Shown: positions 27,464 through 35,011, counted from the stretch's first letter. The stretch: 64,000 bases of DNA from Chryseobacterium sp. JM1 (GCF_000737715.1 NZ_JPRN01000016.1:1-64000), one strand, 5' to 3'. Notes: generated by a model from the letters alone, not told the origin. Numbers and translations are program-made.

Positions 27464-28531
27464 TTATTTATCTACAGTAAACGTGGTGTAGTAGACAGAA
27501 TTGTCCCCTGCATGAGCTGCTGTAAAGTTGATTGGAACTCCCGGAGCATTAGCCGTAAACTGGCCACCGTTCACGATAAAGTTGATAAAGCCGGTGTAAC
27601 CTTGTACCACCTGTACTGCATCAGATCCGATACCTCCCAGGATGTATACTTTCAGATCCGACTCTTCAAGGATTTTTTTACTTTGAACATCAATGCTGAT
27701 GGATCCGTTCACCATTTTAGCATTTAAGGCTGCTTTTAATGCAAAAGCCGTTTCATTGTAAGAATAATCAGATTCCAGAGAGATGATTCCCAGTCTTCCG
27801 TACGTGATAGAGTTGATGTAAACCGGATTTTTAGAAGCCGCCAGATTCAGGTCAGATTCATTTTTGAAGATATTTCCGTTATCAGGAAGGTCCATATCGA
27901 TGGTAAAGTTCTTCTGGGTAAACTTAGCAAAGATTCCTGTATTTCTTTTCACTTTATTGTTGCTTCCGCTGATATCGATGCTGAAAATACTTCCGATATT
28001 AACGTTAGCGCCAAATGCAATTTTAAGTTCGCTGTAATAGGAGAACTGCTTGATGTTATAATCAAAAGCAAGCGACTGCTGACCGCTGAAGTTAGCACTC
28101 TGCATCGCTTTAAAGATAGAAGATCTCATACTCGAAAGGGTAGGCTTTTCAATCGTGTCTACAATAAAGTCAGACGGGAATGAATAAGAAACCGTGATCG
28201 GCTTTACAGGATAAGAAATCGGGGTGTACGAAAGATTGTCCAGCGTAGTAGAATTGTAAACACCTCCGATAAACGTTTTGTTAGGAGAGGTTACGACCAT
28301 CTGATCACTGTTTAGCGTTACTGTAGTGGTTTTGGAAGCCACTCCTTTTCCGCCTACAGATACTTCGTCATAATTTAAATACTTCGAAGGTAAAGCGACA
28401 ACAGGATTTAGTTTTGAAGCTTTTGCTCCTTCTGTAACGGTTTGTGCTTCCTCATTGATATCCTGACGGCAGGAAATTGAAGTAATACTGGCTACAACCA
28501 GTAATGCGATAGGTAAAATGATTCTTTTCAT
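27464..28531 (-). CDS. CDC-like pore-forming lipoprotein, short form
   Basis: 355 aa with a lipoprotein-type signal ending TSISC (Cys21). It has the same superfamily core as its neighbours: FTIDMDLPDNG, NPVYINSITYGRLGI (YGR at 244-246), KVYILGGIGSD and NAPGVPINFTAAHAGDNS. It ends directly after the core (TTFTVDK), so the C-terminal receptor-binding-type domain is missing, as in CDCL short components. In described two-component systems the short protein polymerises on an activated long protein. It is the first gene of a unit with long form B. A dyad at 28563-28581 and a TAnnTTTA box at 28550-28557 lie just upstream. Confidence 0.87.
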   Translation of the reverse strand: MKRIILPIALLVVASITSISCRQDINEEAQTVTEGAKASKLNPVVALPSKYLNYDEVSVGGKGVASKTTTVTLNSDQMVVTSPNKTFIGGVYNSTTLDNLSYTPISYPVKPITVSYSFPSDFIVDTIEKPTLSSMRSSIFKAMQSANFSGQQSLAFDYNIKQFSYYSELKIAFGANVNIGSIFSIDISGSNNKVKRNTGIFAKFTQKNFTIDMDLPDNGNIFKNESDLNLAASKNPVYINSITYGRLGIISLESDYSYNETAFALKAALNAKMVNGSISIDVQSKKILEESDLKVYILGGIGSDAVQVVQGYTGFINFIVNGGQFTANAPGVPINFTAAHAGDNSVYYTTFTVDK

Positions 28532-28549
28532 AAATTTAATTTGAGGCCC

Positions 28550-28585
28550 TAAAAGTATAGTTTTTACACGTTATGGTGAAATATA
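28550..28585 (-). promoter_or_regulatory. promoter and operator-like dyad of the short-form/long-form B unit
   Basis: On the - strand a TACTTTTA box (28557-28550) is preceded by a 19-nt dyad (28563-28581; TTTnCAC-N6-GTGAAA on the + strand). The same dyad, extended to GTGAAATATA, lies at 31080-31102 before long form A with the same spacing to its -7 box. Confidence 0.55.
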
Positions 28586-28709
28586 TATGCATTAAATCTC
28601 TGTTAACTACTATTAATGAAAGATTAATTATGTATAACTGATTGGTTCTAATTAATATAGTTCTCTATATAGTGATAAAAGTCATGTGGTTCTGAGTGAA
28701 AAAAAATAA

Positions 28710-28739
28710 AAACTCCCCCAACAATTCATTAGGGGAGGC
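28710..28739 (-). terminator. terminator between the two cytolysin units
   Basis: CTCCCC / GGGGAG around ACAATTCATTA-type loop sequence, with an A run on the 5' (+) side. It would stop - strand transcripts from the long A/lipoprotein unit 65 bp past the lipoprotein stop. Confidence 0.7.
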
Positions 28740-28803
28740 TGTTTTCAGATCAAATAAATGTATGAAAGGATATTTCTAGGATCTGATTACACATCGTGAA
28801 AAT

Positions 28804-29403
28804 TTATAAAGAAGAAAAATAATAATCTATAGTACTCCAAAGAACATCATCTCCCGCCTCTGTCATTTCAGACGGACTGCTGAAAATACTGTTCCCGAAA
28901 ATATCCTGATAAGCTGTCATTCCAAAAACAGTTTTCTGGGAAATAGTGAGAGCACTGATATTTTCCCTTGGCATCTTTTTCACATATCTGAACGATCTCT
29001 TCAGCGTAAATGAAGCTTCATTTTTATTAAAAATACCTACAAAACTCTTTCCGCTGTTTTCATTAATAAATACTGAATCCTTCTCAATATTCACAGCATA
29101 TTTAATATCCGCCGAATTTCCTGAAATCAGCTGCAGGGAATTATTTTTCAGATCAAGACTGATTTTTTTCCAGGCCGGCTCCTGATACGTACTCCAGTAG
29201 CTGTTCAGATAAGATTCTGAAACATCAGTTTTTTGGCCGGAAGGACCTTTGTACACTGCAATATTCTGTACTGTGTAATTTTTGTACTGAAATTGATACA
29301 CGTCCTTTTCTACAGGCTTAGGATTTTCAATAATTTGATCGTCATTACCGCTGCATGACACGGCAAGCAGGGAAGTAAGAATGATGTAGAATGATTTTTT
29401 CAT
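28804..29403 (-). CDS. lipoprotein encoded within the cytolysin locus, candidate self-protection protein
   Basis: 199 aa, lipoprotein signal TSLLAVSC with Cys17, followed by SGNDDQ, a plausible surface-export signal for Flavobacteriia. The rest is a beta-rich domain (YQFQYKNYTVQNIAVYKGPSG, FTLKRSFRYVKK) with no similarity I recognise to the cytolysins or any named family. It starts 4 nt after the stop of long form A, so it is surely co-transcribed. In the CDCL system described in Bacteroides, the producer is protected by a surface lipoprotein that blocks pore formation. Position and localisation make this the candidate here; that role is inferred. Confidence 0.75.
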   Translation of the reverse strand: MKKSFYIILTSLLAVSCSGNDDQIIENPKPVEKDVYQFQYKNYTVQNIAVYKGPSGQKTDVSESYLNSYWSTYQEPAWKKISLDLKNNSLQLISGNSADIKYAVNIEKDSVFINENSGKSFVGIFNKNEASFTLKRSFRYVKKMPRENISALTISQKTVFGMTAYQDIFGNSIFSSPSEMTEAGDDVLWSTIDYYFSSL

Positions 29404-29407
29404 AATT

Positions 29408-30958
29408 TTAATTGATTACGATATAACTGTTGCCTGGATCAGGCAGAATGGTATAGGTGTATTTTGCACTCTGACTCATATTCCGGCCGTTCACGAAATT
29501 TCTCAGTTCGTTATCCAGAACAATGTTCAGCGGGTTTACACAGTAAGTGGGGTTATTGGGATTGGCGATGTCAAAAATACATGATGTAGAGTAAAACCCT
29601 GAAACATTGGTGAAAGTATCACCGCCGGCATTTTGGAGGGTAATTTCCCTTGGATAGCTATATTGATCAATGAAAGGACTCTTCATACCCAGAATATTAT
29701 CTCCTGTTGCCGTTCTGTCTGCTTTAATCTTAAACTTTACATACGGTGGAGCAATCATTTTGGTTCTGGAACGGCTGTCGTAATAATGAAGTGTCAGTTT
29801 CCCCATCTTACCAAACTGTGTAGGTCCAAACGTAGTTCTGAAGTTTTCTATATTTTCTATTTTCAGCTCTACGTAAACGGGTTTCTTTTTAATATCGAAT
29901 TTGAAGGTGGTCTTCACTGGAGAATTATCATTCAGGTAAGAATAAGAACAGAAGATAGGAACTCCCGGCTGGCTTTTTGAGAACGTTCCCTTAGAAATAT
30001 GGTTCACGAAAGCGGCATATCCCTGAAAAGACTGTGCTGCTGTAACGCCGCTTCCGCCAATCAGGTATAAATTAAAATCAGCACCATTCAGGAAGTTTTT
30101 TTCCTCCTGGGTCAGAGAACTTTCTCCCTTTACAAACAGCTTGCTGAAGGTTTCGTTAATCGTCTTTTTTGCTGTTTCTGCCTGCTCATTCGTTTCAATA
30201 GACAGAACGCCCATTCTTCCGTAAGAAATAGAACTTACATACACCGGTTCCACACCGCCGCTGTCAAAATTATTATCATTAACAAGCGATCCTGCCGGAA
30301 TATCCATATCCAGCGTGAAAGAAGTCTGGTAAAATTTCACATAAAATCCGCTTCTTTTTGAGATCATTCCCTCTTCAATACTTGTAGAAGAAGAATTTTT
30401 CCCGAATAATGATCTGGTGTTCACATTCGATCCGAAGGCTACCTTCAGCTCATCATAAGAAGTAAACTGTTCAACACTGTAACTTAAAGTACCGTTCTGC
30501 GTAAAATCTGCAGTTTGAATATAATCCTGTACCATTTGTCTGGTCTTGGACAATGAAGGCTGATCTATCGTAAATGCTGTTTTCTTGTTCAAAGCCGGAA
30601 TAGACATAGAAACGGTAACTGGCTTTACTGAAGCTGAAATAGGCTTAAAATCCATATTCTGGATAGAATTCCCTTTCAGAAGAGATCCCGGGAAAATATA
30701 TGCCTGTAAATGAGGCAATACGATCGATTCTGAAGACTGAAATTCACGGGTTTCTGTAAAATCATCAGGATCTGTTGCTCCCTTCGCTGAAGTTTTAAAC
30801 TTTGAAAGTGATAAAGGATAACTTCCGTATGAAGTAATGTTAATAACCTGCTCAGGCGTACGTGCCATCTGATTATCATCCAATTTTGCCGCCTCATTAG
30901 TACAGCTCCCCAAGACTGCTAAAGAAAAAGCAGCCATAACATATATAAATTTTCTCAT
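29408..30958 (-). CDS. CDC-like pore-forming lipoprotein, long form A
   Basis: 516 aa with a clear lipobox (AVLGSC, Cys19). The core (about residues 78-358) is almost identical to long form B, including the YGR motif at 246-248 and SQPGVPIFCSYSYL. After about residue 360 the two share little beyond a KPVYVEL-like strand and an ITLQNAG motif. The C-terminal domain is longer (about 155 aa) and carries its own Cys pair (STSCIF, PTYCVNP). This is a recent duplication with exchange or fast change of the presumed receptor-binding domain. It is the first gene of a unit with the lipoprotein at 28804-29403. Confidence 0.88.
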   Translation of the reverse strand: MRKFIYVMAAFSLAVLGSCTNEAAKLDDNQMARTPEQVINITSYGSYPLSLSKFKTSAKGATDPDDFTETREFQSSESIVLPHLQAYIFPGSLLKGNSIQNMDFKPISASVKPVTVSMSIPALNKKTAFTIDQPSLSKTRQMVQDYIQTADFTQNGTLSYSVEQFTSYDELKVAFGSNVNTRSLFGKNSSSTSIEEGMISKRSGFYVKFYQTSFTLDMDIPAGSLVNDNNFDSGGVEPVYVSSISYGRMGVLSIETNEQAETAKKTINETFSKLFVKGESSLTQEEKNFLNGADFNLYLIGGSGVTAAQSFQGYAAFVNHISKGTFSKSQPGVPIFCSYSYLNDNSPVKTTFKFDIKKKPVYVELKIENIENFRTTFGPTQFGKMGKLTLHYYDSRSRTKMIAPPYVKFKIKADRTATGDNILGMKSPFIDQYSYPREITLQNAGGDTFTNVSGFYSTSCIFDIANPNNPTYCVNPLNIVLDNELRNFVNGRNMSQSAKYTYTILPDPGNSYIVIN

Positions 30959-31030
30959 AGTCTGTTTTTACTCCGGATACTGTCTTCTGAAATAGAAAAG
31001 AGCAGAATCCGGTGCGGTTGAAATTTCAGC

Positions 31031-31050
31031 ATACAAGTAATTCCTTGTAT
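31031..31050. repeat. inverted repeat in the leader of long form A
   Basis: ATACAAG-N6-CTTGTAT, perfect 7-bp arms. It lies about 75 bp before the start codon, inside the predicted transcript leader; it could be an operator or an RNA hairpin. Confidence 0.5.
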
Positions 31051-31067
31051 AGTGAAATTTACAGGTG

Positions 31068-31102
31068 TAAAGATAATATTTTGCACCATACCGTGAAATA
31101 TA
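31068..31102 (-). promoter_or_regulatory. promoter and operator-like dyad of the long form A/lipoprotein unit
   Basis: On the - strand TATCTTTA (31075-31068) is a near-consensus -7 box. A 19-nt dyad (31080-31098) lies 4 nt upstream, in the -33/-7 spacer. It matches the dyad at 28563-28581 in arms, spacer length and position. Confidence 0.55.
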
Positions 31103-31203
31103 ATTCATGAAATTTATTGAAAACGTAATGAAGTAGGTTGTTTTGGGTAATAAACCGTTGATATTGAGTTAAATATTTTAGAGTGAAAAATATAATTTTT
31201 AGA

Positions 31204-31237
31204 AAAAAAACTCCCCAGACAAAAATGCCTGAGGAGC
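31204..31237 (-). terminator. terminator of the micro-protein operon
   Basis: CTCC-x-CAG / CTG-x-GGAG stem preceded by AAAAAAAA on the + strand (T tract on the - strand), 25 bp past the stop of the gene at 31262-31657. Confidence 0.65.
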
Positions 31238-31261
31238 CCTATTTACAAATTAAATTATTTC

Positions 31262-31657
31262 TTACTTACCGAAAAAGATCTCGTCCTGTTTCTGCTGCTC
31301 ATTATAAATAAGCTGAAAATTATCAGGCATATTCTGATAAAGAAGCTTCCACTGCTGGATTTTTGAATGTTTTTTAAAGCTTTCCAGCGATCTTACAAAC
31401 AGGTTTTCGATCACGGTTCTCACGTAGGAGTCACCGTTTCTGTAGATCCAGTCCATCAGTTTGATATGATGGGCTACGATGTAGATTTTCGATTCCTGCA
31501 GCATATTCTTTAAATAGTTAATGGTGGCCTGAATCACACCGGCAAAGTTTTCCTGCACAGATAACTGAGTGATTTCACTTCGGAGTGGTGGATAGAAAAA
31601 TTTTAAGTATTCAACGGCTATTTTCTTATTAATAGCCTGCATTTGTACTTTCATCAT
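31262..31657 (-). CDS. small helical protein, paralogue of 31919-32275
   Basis: 131 aa, no signal peptide, predicted mostly helical and cytoplasmic. The central segment IKLMDWIYRNGDSYVRTVIE aligns with IQKMDKIYTNGDLALKNAVE of the 118-aa protein encoded upstream, including the NGD turn and the following F-x-x-SLxxF. From memory this resembles small Bacteroidota families such as DUF7674, but I cannot confirm it. It is preceded by a 43-codon membrane-protein gene (48 bp), repeating the order of the module upstream. The start may be the second of two adjacent ATGs. Confidence 0.7.
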   Translation of the reverse strand: MMKVQMQAINKKIAVEYLKFFYPPLRSEITQLSVQENFAGVIQATINYLKNMLQESKIYIVAHHIKLMDWIYRNGDSYVRTVIENLFVRSLESFKKHSKIQQWKLLYQNMPDNFQLIYNEQQKQDEIFFGK

Positions 31658-31705
31658 AATTAATATTTTTCAGTATTTATCTTGCAGCGAAATGTGTACC
31701 AAAAT

Positions 31706-31837
31706 TTACAACATGGCAGCAAAAATAAAAACGCCTATAATCACAGCGATGTGAGTAACCAATAGCTCTGTATTGTGCCTGTTGGTAGTAGTTTTCCAGG
31801 TTTTCCAGTCGGATATTCTTCTGATTTTTGTTTTCAT
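31706..31837 (-). CDS. 43-aa single-pass membrane micro-protein
   Basis: A basic N-terminal half (MKTKIRRISDWKTWKTTTN) is followed by one membrane segment at the C-terminus (TELLVTHIAVIIGVFIFAAML). Length and layout parallel the 53-aa protein at 32280-32441, which precedes the paralogous helical gene in the same way. It is too small to assign a family; the repeated gene order is the main support. Confidence 0.55.
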   Translation of the reverse strand: MKTKIRRISDWKTWKTTTNRHNTELLVTHIAVIIGVFIFAAML

Positions 31838-31918
31838 AATCTATTGAATTTGAGTGGTTTTGATTTTAAAGCAAAATCTGCTTTTGTAATGAAACAGACG
31901 AAAAATGTAACGAAAATT

Positions 31919-32275
31919 TTAAATTCCGTGATTGTAAATCTGTCTCGAATACGTTTGTTGCAGCTCTTTTGACATATGGCTGAAGATCACTTTACGGTAT
32001 TCTCCGCTACAGAACGCTGTAAAATTGTCCAAAGAATAAATAAAAACGCCCTCGACTGCATTTTTTAAAGCAAGATCTCCGTTTGTGTAAATTTTGTCCA
32101 TTTTCTGAATGCTTTTGAATAAAACATTTCTGTCATTCTGGCGGACCATATTTTTGATACGTTCCGTGAACGTGCGGATGACGCTGTACGAGTTCTGAGG
32201 CATCGTTTTCGTAAGTTCGTTTTCAAAGTCAGGAATAACTTCTGTAATTTCCCGGACGGCTTCTGAATAGTTCAT
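31919..32275 (-). CDS. small helical protein, paralogue of 31262-31657
   Basis: 118 aa, helical, no signal peptide. It shares the MDxIYxNGD core and following SLDNF segment with the 131-aa protein downstream. The gene begins 4 nt after the stop of a 53-codon membrane-protein gene, so translation is probably coupled. Function unknown. The neighbouring pore-forming toxin locus invites a role in defence or immunity, but nothing in the sequence proves it. Confidence 0.72.
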   Translation of the reverse strand: MNYSEAVREITEVIPDFENELTKTMPQNSYSVIRTFTERIKNMVRQNDRNVLFKSIQKMDKIYTNGDLALKNAVEGVFIYSLDNFTAFCSGEYRKVIFSHMSKELQQTYSRQIYNHGI

Positions 32276-32279
32276 ATGA

Positions 32280-32441
32280 TTAATGATTTTGTTCTAAAAG
32301 TTTAATGATGGCTCCAAGGACGAAAACGGTCATAAAAGCCATGAGAAGCAAATGGTATGGTTTCAGCCACTTCGGGGTTTCCGGTCCTCTGCTTTTTAAT
32401 CTTCTTAACTTGTCAATGCGGTTTAAAGTCTTTAAGTCCAT
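32280..32441 (-). CDS. 53-aa single-pass membrane micro-protein
   Basis: It starts at 32441 (MDLKTLNRIDKLRRLKSRG): a very basic N-terminus, then PKWLKPYHLLLMAFMTVFVLGAIIK, one membrane segment, and a short polar end. The frame is open upstream to 32693, but that part lacks coding character. It is the first gene of a four-gene - strand operon of two membrane/helical pairs. An interaction with the helical protein encoded 4 nt downstream is a reasonable inference. Confidence 0.6.
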   Translation of the reverse strand: MDLKTLNRIDKLRRLKSRGPETPKWLKPYHLLLMAFMTVFVLGAIIKLLEQNH

Positions 32442-32897
32442 ATTGTATGTTTTGAAGATGATGAAGCCAACGGCGTTCCTTTGAATGTGTATTTTATGCA
32501 ATATGCTTATAATCAGCATGTTGTTTGTTTTGTGGAAGGTGCCAGAATTAAAAAAAACATGCCAAAATGATAAGGTTTTTATCAAAACGAAATGAGGAGA
32601 ACTTATTTTTAATTCTAAATCAATAAGAATGAATGTGTTTTTAAGAATATAAAGAAACGCTGCTTTGCAATCTGATCCCCTTAAAAAAATCATCAGATTT
32701 TACCTTACCGTTCCTTATTTCCTTCATTAATCTTAATGGTTTAAATCTACATTTGAAAGAAAACCCGCATGATCAGCCAGATCCGCGAGCGATAAAAAGC
32801 ACAGCCATTGATTTCATCTAAACTATCAGCCGACTTATTTTATTTGTATGATAGAAAGAATAGAATGAATATCTTTGCACTCCAAATTATTCAGGAC
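32442..32897. other. 456-bp divergent intergenic region
   Basis: It separates the micro-protein operon (-) from the nucleoid-associated protein gene (+). It contains a stretch at about 32715-32750 sharing CCTTCATTnATCTTAATG with 12160-12195 and a promoter at 32844-32877. No further gene is supported. Confidence 0.55.
32844..32877 (+). promoter_or_regulatory. promoter of the nucleoid-associated protein gene
   Basis: TTG at 32844-32846 and TATCTTTG at 32870-32877 (23-nt spacer). Because this promoter lies downstream of the first in-frame ATG (32808), it supports the start at 32898. Confidence 0.6.
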
Positions 32898-33911
32898 ATG
32901 TTTTCAAAAATTATAGTACACAGAGTAGGAAATAAAATCAACGGAGAATCTTTAACGCTGTCTCAGGAAGAGCTGAAGCTGGAAGAAGGAATGGCAGAAT
33001 TGCTTGAAGATTACTTTTTAGGTTCTTTTAAATCGGAAGAGACCTTCAATTTTTACAGTGACACGTATTTGGTCAATAATCCGGTATACAGTTCCGTATC
33101 CGAAATCTTTGAAGACAAAGCGAAATTCCTTTGGGAATCTGAAAATATTGCAAAACACCTTTTTGAAGCCGCTGAAAACCCTAGAGTTCAGGGTGGAGAA
33201 CTGTTTATCGTACTTTTTGAAGAAGAAAGTGACCGTCCGGATAAAGTAGATAAAATCGGGATCTTTAAAACGGAAAAGAGAGAATCTTTCCTTAAAATTT
33301 CTCCTCAGGAAGAAACTTTTGACATTGAAAAAGACCAGGGAATCGGTTTGTCTAAAATCGATAAGGCAGCTTTAATTTACAACAATAATAAAGAAACGGG
33401 GTATGTGCTTTCTGTGGTTGACAACAACAAAAACGGAGATATGTATTACTGGTTCGAGGATTTCCTGAAAGTAAAACAACGTGACGATGAATATTTCCAC
33501 ACGCAGGAAGCTTTAATGGTGTACAAAGATTATATCACCAAACAACTTCCACAGGAATTTGAAGTTTCAAAAGCAGACCAGGCAGATTTCTTAAATAAAT
33601 CTATCAATTTCTTTAAAGAAAAGGAAGAATTTAAGCTGGACGAATTTGCCACTGAAGTATTGGGAGATGAGCATGTCATCGAAAGTTTTGTGAATTTCAA
33701 AACCGATTACGAGCAGGATATGCAGGTGAATATTGCTGAAGAATTCCCGATCAGTGAAGCGGCTGTAAAGAAAACACAGCGTCACTTCAAAAGTATCATT
33801 AAACTGGATAAAAACTTCCATATCTACATCCACGGCGACAGACAGAAGCTGGAAATGGGCGAGGACGACAAAGGAAAATACTACAGACTTTACTTCGAAA
33901 AAGAAGTGTAA
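32898..33911 (+). CDS. nucleoid-associated protein, NdpA/YejK family
   Basis: 337 aa from MFSKIIVHRVGNKINGE. The NdpA-family core appears with FIVLFEEES, KIGIFKTEKRESFLKI, KIDKAALIYN, YWFEDFLKVKQRDDEYFHTQ and DEFATEVLG. Family members bind DNA or the nucleoid and are cytoplasmic; the precise role is unclear. The gene stands alone between a divergent operon and a dispersed repeat. Confidence 0.88.
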   Translation: MFSKIIVHRVGNKINGESLTLSQEELKLEEGMAELLEDYFLGSFKSEETFNFYSDTYLVNNPVYSSVSEIFEDKAKFLWESENIAKHLFEAAENPRVQGGELFIVLFEEESDRPDKVDKIGIFKTEKRESFLKISPQEETFDIEKDQGIGLSKIDKAALIYNNNKETGYVLSVVDNNKNGDMYYWFEDFLKVKQRDDEYFHTQEALMVYKDYITKQLPQEFEVSKADQADFLNKSINFFKEKEEFKLDEFATEVLGDEHVIESFVNFKTDYEQDMQVNIAEEFPISEAAVKKTQRHFKSIIKLDKNFHIYIHGDRQKLEMGEDDKGKYYRLYFEKEV

Positions 33912-34110
33912 TTACATGAGAGAGTCGGAGAGTTATAGAGTGAGAGGGTTTTAGAGTTTTGGAATGGTTGCTGGTTGCTGGTTGGTAGTGATGAAGTTAA
34001 TAAGATGATTGTCTAAAAATCTTGGTTCCTGGCTCTTGTTTCTTGAATCTACCATTCACCATTCACTTGCGAAGCAAAATTCACTATTGACATTCTACAT
34101 ATAAAAAATC
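33912..34110 (+). repeat. composite dispersed repeat, copy 2
   Basis: It starts within a few bases of the stop codon at 33911. Order: GAGAG-rich block, TTGCTGGTTGCTGG block, AAGTTAATAAG, CTTGGTTCCTGGCTCTTG block, and the 40-nt core at 34052-34091 around TTGCGAAGCAA. It has two short differences from the other cores. Confidence 0.75.
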
Positions 34111-34182
34111 AACGAGGGCTAATTTTTAAATTGGTCCTCTTTTCGTATTGGGTATTTCACCCCTTTTCCCTTCCTTTGTGAG

Positions 34183-34956
34183 ATGAAAACAACCATTATC
34201 GATCTGTCCAAACCGATTCAGTACAATGCCGGAGACCCTTGGTTTATGAGGGTTAAGATCAAGCATAAGGCTCACAAAAAATCACATTGGCTGATCCGTC
34301 TGGCATTGAATCTTCCGTTCAGGCTTTTTCCGAAAAACTGGACAGGATGGGCAGATGATTCTATTAAAAATATGGGACTTCATGCGACAACCCATATTGA
34401 TGCACCATGGCATTACGGTCCGGTGGTTGAAGGAAAACCTGCCAAGACGATTGATCAGATTCCTCTTGAATGGTGTTATGGAGACGGTATTGTCATCGAC
34501 TGTACGCATAAAGAAGATTTTGTAGCCATCACCATTGACGATCTGAAAAAAGATCTGGATAAAAACGGAATTATAATTCAGGAAGGAAATATTGTACTGA
34601 TCCGAACCGATCGTGATAAAATGATGGGAACCCCGGATTTTGTAGAAAAAGGAACGGGAATGAGCAAGGAAGCCACCGAATGGCTGATCAACCAGGGTGT
34701 AAAAGTAATGGGAATCGATCAGTGGGGTTGGGATCTTCCGTTAAAATTTATGGCTAAAAAAGCTAAAGAACTCAATGATCCGGAATATTTCTGGGAAGGG
34801 CACCGTGTCGGCATAGAAAAAGAATATTTACACATCGAGCAGCTTACCAATCTCGCGGCATTGCCGTCTTCAGGATTTAAAATCAGTGTATTTCCATTGA
34901 AAATTGTAGGTGGTTCTGCCGCGCCGGCCAGGGTAGTGGCGATTATCAATCCTTAG
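34183..34956 (+). CDS. cyclase-family metal-dependent hydrolase (kynurenine formamidase-like)
   Basis: Cytoplasmic protein of 257 aa of the putative cyclase family (PF04199 type). The metal-binding motif HxxTHxDxPxH is visible as HATTHIDAPWHYGP at about residues 67-80. Later conserved parts are IVLIRTDRDKM, VMGIDQWGWDLP and the C-terminal HIEQLTNLAALPSSGF. Members include arylformamidases and amide or isatin hydrolases; the substrate here is unknown. It is monocistronic, with a bidirectional hairpin at 34969-34999. Confidence 0.87.
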   Translation: MKTTIIDLSKPIQYNAGDPWFMRVKIKHKAHKKSHWLIRLALNLPFRLFPKNWTGWADDSIKNMGLHATTHIDAPWHYGPVVEGKPAKTIDQIPLEWCYGDGIVIDCTHKEDFVAITIDDLKKDLDKNGIIIQEGNIVLIRTDRDKMMGTPDFVEKGTGMSKEATEWLINQGVKVMGIDQWGWDLPLKFMAKKAKELNDPEYFWEGHRVGIEKEYLHIEQLTNLAALPSSGFKISVFPLKIVGGSAAPARVVAIINP

Positions 34957-34968
34957 GCTGGAAGTTAC

Positions 34969-34999
34969 CCCTTGTCAAGGTTCTGAACCTTGACAAGGG
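34969..34999. terminator. bidirectional hairpin between the cyclase gene and the sdh operon
   Basis: CCCTTGTCAAGGTT / AACCTTGACAAGGG, perfect 14-bp stem with a 3-nt loop, between convergent genes. T runs are weak, so termination strength is uncertain. Confidence 0.65.
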
Positions 35000-35011
35000 T
35001 AGTCTTCACAA

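Larger units (their letters stand above)
30959..31261. other. 303-bp region between the cytolysin locus and the micro-protein modules
   Basis: It holds the leader (with the dyad at 31031-31050), promoter and operator of long form A (to 31102), an A+T-rich stretch, and at 31204-31237 a hairpin terminator (CTCCcCAG / CTGaGGAG with an A run on the + side) ending the - strand operon from 32441. Confidence 0.65.

Noticed and set aside
25989..30958. Search for the classical Trp-rich undecapeptide and the Thr-Leu cholesterol motif in the cytolysin-like proteins
   Set aside because: Neither is visible; these are not classical cholesterol-binding cytolysins, so no claim of eukaryotic cell lysis is made.
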